Shown one piece after another: positions 8,617 to 10,919 of a stretch of 10,919 nt of DNA. The stretch is taken from NCBI GenBank assembly GCA_025350445.1, contig JANXXV010000681.1:1-10919 (forward strand), written 5' to 3'. The DNA is from Bryobacteraceae bacterium. GTDB lineage: Bacteria > Acidobacteriota > Terriglobia > Bryobacterales > Bryobacteraceae. Every line of letters begins with the position of its first letter. The stretch's first letter is position 1. A program made the translations under genes and the position numbers. Below the pieces are notes generated by a model. That model was not told the origin of the DNA and made no database searches. It saw nothing but the letters and a program-made list of their open reading frames with translations.

Positions 8617-9414
8617 TCAACTCCCTGCCTTACTTAACAACTGAATTTGCACCCCGTAGTCGTTCGGCCCCGCGGCGACAGGCGCCATGGAGTCGTCGCG
8701 GAATCGCGTCGCCCGATACACCCCACCCTGGCTCCCGGTCTTTTTGTAAACCGACGGTTGCGGCTGTGCCTCGGATTGGAATCCAAACACCTCAACCGTC
8801 GCGCCCGCCGGAATCGCTAATTCGAATTCGATCGCTTCCGCCGTTCCATCCACATAACCGAAACTTTGCACCCGCCGCCAAGCAGGCCCGGTGCTCTCCG
8901 TCCTCGAATCCGAGCCATCGGCGGTCCTGCGCGTAAGTGTCACCGGACTCGCGGCGCTGCTCCGTACATATACGCTGAATGAATACCCGAACCAGCCGGC
9001 CGCTTCCACCGTCTGCGAGATCTTCTGGCTGACCGCCGCGCTATTGGTGAGGCTTGTCGCGCGCGCCGTACCCAGAGGATCGGTGACGCCCGCCGTAAGC
9101 TGTACCAGCCCGTCCTTTAACCACACCGTCGAGTCAAGCGCTTCGCTGAACCGCAACAAATTGTCAGTCGGATCCAGGAACACAAACGTCCGCAGACGCC
9201 CTTCCGCCGCGAGAAACAGTGTCTTAAGCGCGTTCCATTCCGCCTGTGTCAACCCGGCGTAATTTAGTTGCCACTCCACTTGCGCTGCCGCCACATCCGC
9301 CAGTTTCACCGTGCGGCTATCCAGGCAATCGTTCACAATGGTTCGTTTCAGCAGTGTCTTTCGCAATGGATACTGCGCCACAGTGCCGGTAGGGAGTTGA
9401 GGATAATAGAGCAT
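8617..9414 (-). CDS. Distal-tail (DUF2460-like) protein with an inserted carbohydrate-binding-like domain
   Basis: This 265-residue protein is a paralogue of the upstream 119-residue protein. Residues 1-84 align with it along their length: YPQLPTGTVAQYP versus FPTLKTGAVLQYP, LTQAEWNALKTLF versus LTEQEMRQVQDFH, and RTFVFLDPTD versus GSFSFVDPWD. Residues about 85-228 are extra. They begin NLLRFSEALDSTVWLKDG, continue with SFSVYVRSSAASPVTL, and close with SVYKKTG, the pattern of the jelly-roll, sugar-binding-like domain common in phage structural proteins. The shared fold then resumes (YRATRFRDDS, GVQIQLL, 233-260). The protein probably sits at the tail tip near the hub encoded one base downstream. 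GAGG lies ahead of the ATG, one base after the upstream stop. Membership of the tail tip is well supported by order and paralogy; the sugar-binding function is inferred only. Confidence 0.78.
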   Translation of the reverse strand: MLYYPQLPTGTVAQYPLRKTLLKRTIVNDCLDSRTVKLADVAAAQVEWQLNYAGLTQAEWNALKTLFLAAEGRLRTFVFLDPTDNLLRFSEALDSTVWLKDGLVQLTAGVTDPLGTARATSLTNSAAVSQKISQTVEAAGWFGYSFSVYVRSSAASPVTLTRRTADGSDSRTESTGPAWRRVQSFGYVDGTAEAIEFELAIPAGATVEVFGFQSEAQPQPSVYKKTGSQGGVYRATRFRDDSMAPVAAGPNDYGVQIQLLSKAGS

Positions 9415-9415
9415 G

Positions 9416-9775
9416 TTAGGCCTCGTTATTCCGAATTACCAGAGACATTTGTCCCCGCGCTTCTTCCTGGTATTCCAAGGTCAGCGGATCGCTTGCAAAG
9501 CTACAGTTCGCATACTCGGCTCCGTCCCACGGATCGACGAATGAAAAACTTCCGTACCGTCCCTGCTTTGCTTCATGAAAGTCCTGCACCTGGCGCATCT
9601 CTTGCTCGGTAAGCAGGTTCAGCCGGATAGCCCAGTACTGCACCGGCGCGGCGAAGTCGCGGAACCGCTGCTCAGTGCCGTCCAGGAATCGGGTCACCCG
9701 CGTAACGCACTTCAGGTTCTTGCCGGCGGGATACTGCAACACCGCGCCTGTTTTGAGAGTGGGAAATTCATTCAT
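9416..9775 (-). CDS. Distal-tail / minor tail protein, DUF2460-like
   Basis: The 119-residue protein opens MNEFPTLKTGAVLQYPAGKN, then TRFLDGTEQRFRDF, LTEQEMRQVQDFHEAKQG and SFSFVDPWDG. This is the compact beta fold of the DUF2460-type distal-tail proteins, which ring the end of the tail tube and join it to the hub. In alphaproteobacterial gene transfer agents a protein of this type lies between the tape measure and the hub, as it does here. The ATG is two bases after the stop of the tape-measure candidate, with only a weak upstream purine run (GGCGGA). The larger gene one base downstream is its paralogue. No membrane segment or signal peptide is visible. Confidence 0.75.
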   Translation of the reverse strand: MNEFPTLKTGAVLQYPAGKNLKCVTRVTRFLDGTEQRFRDFAAPVQYWAIRLNLLTEQEMRQVQDFHEAKQGRYGSFSFVDPWDGAEYANCSFASDPLTLEYQEEARGQMSLVIRNNEA

Positions 9776-9777
9776 GG

Positions 9778-10545
9778 CTATAGGTCCGCCACCACGTCGT
9801 TAATGGAGTGCGAATGTAACATCGCCTCCTTCACGGCACTCGCTATATCGACGCTGTGGTCCATGAACCAACGTGTATCCGCGGTGGTCGACTGCGGCAC
9901 GTCTTGTGCCGCTGCTTGCGGCGAATCGTTCGGCCGCGCCTGTCCACTCTGCGAGTGATTGACTGGTATAAACTGTCCCCGGCGAGTTACGCCCGCTTCC
10001 ACGGAGACAGACTGTGGCAGGTCGAATCGATAGAGTGGCACAGGCGCCGCGGGCTTCCCTACTCCAAACAACCCGGCGATTCCGGTAACAATTGAGCCCA
10101 GCGCCGAACCGCCCAGAAAATGGGAGAGGAGCTTCACGATCCCGCCCGATCCATTGCCGGCAGTGCTCCTCGTCGCGCCATGGCTGACTGAACCCGCCCT
10201 GGTGTGCACTGGAACGGGATTGGATGCCGGCGTCATCGAACGCTGAAGTTGGTCCACCTGCGCCGCAAGCCGGCCCAGGTCGCTCGCGCCCCTGGCCACC
10301 GCGCCAGGCGCCGCCGGTATCACAGGCGCGGCTTTCAAGAGTCGCGCGCTAGTAGTAACTTCGGGGTGTATGGCCTTGCCCTGCGTCAGTCGCGGAGGTG
10401 CGGCCCCGGCGGCCGGCGCTGCTTTCGGCGTCCGGCTGAGATTCAACACCTCCGCCAATAACCTCGTGAAGCTGCCTCGGCCGCCGCCCGTTCCACCATT
10501 GCCGTGCGTCGCCGCCAGTAATTTGTCTAATTCAGATCTCGCCAT
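9778..10545 (-). CDS. Short tape-measure-like tail protein
   Basis: The 255-residue protein is rich in Ala, Pro, Gly and Ser and has no enzymatic motif that I recognise. Its assignment rests mainly on position: directly after the frameshifted chaperone pair, which it overlaps by 14 bases, and directly before the DUF2460-type genes. Visible parts are a polar N-terminus (SELDKLLAATHG), an Ala/Pro linker (about 38-85), a short possible coiled coil (85-103, LGRLAAQVDQLQRSM), and one hydrophobic Gly-rich stretch (136-162, IVKLLSHFLGGSALG then SIVTGIAGLFGVG) like those in tape-measure proteins. The C-terminal helix is acidic and amphipathic (DTRWFMDHSVDIASAVKEAM, then HSHSINDVVADL). A strong purine-rich site (AGAGGAGAG) precedes the ATG. 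At 255 residues it is far shorter than typical siphophage tape measures. It could instead be a small tail-tip scaffold, with the real tape measure absent. Confidence 0.55.
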   Translation of the reverse strand: MARSELDKLLAATHGNGGTGGGRGSFTRLLAEVLNLSRTPKAAPAAGAAPPRLTQGKAIHPEVTTSARLLKAAPVIPAAPGAVARGASDLGRLAAQVDQLQRSMTPASNPVPVHTRAGSVSHGATRSTAGNGSGGIVKLLSHFLGGSALGSIVTGIAGLFGVGKPAAPVPLYRFDLPQSVSVEAGVTRRGQFIPVNHSQSGQARPNDSPQAAAQDVPQSTTADTRWFMDHSVDIASAVKEAMLHSHSINDVVADL

Positions 10546-10897
10546 TCGCTCTCTCCTCTACCAGTTCTTTCTCCAGAACAAAAAACGCATCCACTGTTCG
10601 CGCGGGCAGCAACTGCGGATCTTCATTGCCGAATAGCTTCCACGCATAGAACTGTTCCAACAGCGAAGCGCTGTCGCCGGTAATGTACGACTTCGGGCAC
10701 GTCGATGTGGCCGTTCGCCCTCGCGTCCAAACCGGCGCCAGCCCTGCTGCCTCGCCGCCGCCCGGCAACCAGCCACATCGCCGCTTCTTTTCCAGCCCGT
10801 TCTTTCTGCATGTGTCGCACCCCCAGCCGGCCTGGTTGGAGTACTGAAAGTGGAAGGCGACAATTAGTTTTTTCGTTCTTCGTCCGAAAGCCCGCAT
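10532..10897 (-). CDS. Tail-assembly chaperone T-like extension with a Cys4 motif, probably made by -1 frameshift
   Basis: The frame is open from ATG at 10897 to TGA at 10534-10532 (121 residues if started there). That ATG lies inside the preceding gene, has no ribosome binding site, and gives an implausible basic leader (MRAFGRRTKK). The better reading is that ribosomes enter this frame by -1 slippage at 10867-10873, which adds 111 residues beginning LIVAFHFQYSNQ. The extension holds Cys27, Cys30, Cys41 and Cys67 (numbered from the ATG; WGCDTCRKNG, RRCGWLP, STCPKS), a likely zinc-binding knuckle. A helical end follows (LEQFYAWKLFGNEDPQL, VDAFFVLEKELVEER). In siphophages the GT fusion binds tail-tube and tape-measure proteins during assembly. 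The stop overlaps the next gene by 14 bases, as expected for coupling to a tape-measure gene. The function is inferred from position and frameshift design, since the sequence family is not one I can name. Confidence 0.65.
   Translation of the reverse strand: MRAFGRRTKKLIVAFHFQYSNQAGWGCDTCRKNGLEKKRRCGWLPGGGEAAGLAPVWTRGRTATSTCPKSYITGDSASLLEQFYAWKLFGNEDPQLLPARTVDAFFVLEKELVEERANGEI
10813..10862 (-). promoter_or_regulatory. Possible stimulatory RNA stem for the -1 frameshift
   Basis: On the minus strand TGTCGC (10862-10857), starting four bases after the slippery heptamer, is perfectly complementary to GCGACA (10818-10813). Past a C/T mismatch the arms could extend with TTCC against GGGG, including two wobble pairs. 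The 38-base interior also holds a small CCAG/CTGG hairpin (10823-10835). Spacer and stem fit a frameshift stimulator, but the long loop makes this tentative. Confidence 0.4.
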
Positions 10898-10919
10898 TCG
10901 GCTTTGATCGCGTCCAGAA
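10864..10919 (-). CDS. C-terminal end of a probable tail-assembly chaperone (G-like), runs off the right edge
   Basis: The minus-strand frame is open from the window edge to TAA at 10866-10864 and reads LDAIKAECGLSDEERKN. It is a polar, helical, acidic C-terminus like those of small G-type tail chaperones. Only 17 complete residues are visible, so the call depends on the slippery heptamer that forms its last codons and on the tail genes downstream. The main product would stop at TAA; a minority product would shift into the following frame. Confidence 0.5.
   Translation of the reverse strand, partial: LDAIKAECGLSDEERKN
10867..10873 (-). other. Programmed -1 ribosomal frameshift slippery site (A AAA AAC)
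   Basis: On the minus strand the zero frame reads CGA AAA AAC TAA, so the heptamer A AAA AAC sits in exactly the required phase and is followed at once by the stop codon. Slipping back one base gives AAA AAA CTA ATT, which continues in the frame that stays open to 10534. Xu, Hendrix and Duda described conserved -1 shifts between tail chaperone genes just before the tape-measure gene, the same context as here. How much shifting occurs cannot be read from the sequence. Confidence 0.72.

Noticed and set aside
10558..10863. Alternative minus-strand frame of 101 codons starting TTG just after the TAA
   Set aside because: It overlaps the chaperone extension. The translation is Arg/Ala/Gly-rich and lacks the ordered Cys and helical pattern of the -1 frame, and no ribosome binding site precedes the TTG.

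Overview
The window is one unbroken, unidirectional run of genes on the minus strand. Read right to left, it goes from a phage-type non-contractile tail module (about 10919 to 1891) into two chromosomal-looking genes (1855 to 1). The largest gap between genes is 35 bases. I see no tRNA, rRNA, CRISPR array, insertion sequence or convincing terminator. The DNA is moderately GC-rich, and most starts have a clear GAGG/GGAG-type ribosome binding site. The two leftmost genes, together with the style of the tail proteins, suggest a soil-type Gram-negative bacterium, possibly Acidobacteriota (Bryobacterales/Solibacter-like). That placement is an impression from protein style, not a proof.

Tail module, in transcription order. 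(1) The C-terminus of a small protein (10919-10864) ends in a canonical -1 slippery heptamer directly before its stop codon. A second, Cys4-containing reading frame (to 10532) continues in the -1 frame. This has the position and design of the lambda G/GT tail-assembly chaperone frameshift, including a 6-bp stem just downstream of the slip site. (2) A short 255-residue Ala/Pro/Gly-rich protein sits in the tape-measure position. (3) Two tandem paralogous distal-tail-type proteins follow (119 and 265 aa, DUF2460-like). The second has a sugar-binding-like domain inserted in the middle of the shared fold. (4) A 1311-aa tail-tip hub joins a lambda gpL-like four-cysteine (probable [4Fe-4S]) domain, a gpJ-like hub, a fibronectin-III-like domain and a C-terminal receptor-binding-like beta domain. 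(5) A 928-aa structural protein combines beta domains with a C-terminal TIM-barrel-like, glycosidase-like region.

Only 35 bases after the 928-aa gene comes a Wzt-type ABC transporter ATPase with a C-terminal polysaccharide-binding domain and no permease beside it. Its stop codon overlaps the start of an M24-family (Xaa-Pro aminopeptidase-like) metallopeptidase that runs off the left edge.

The gene order (chaperone, short tape measure, DUF2460-type, Fe-S hub) recalls compact siphophage tails and alphaproteobacterial gene transfer agents. The window shows no head, terminase, integrase or lysis genes, so prophage, gene-transfer-agent-like particle and domesticated tail cannot be told apart here. 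The most notable observations are the frameshift element, the inserted domain in the duplicated distal-tail gene, the gpL-gpJ fusion, the very short tape measure, and the permease-less glycan-export ATPase at the tail/chromosome junction.
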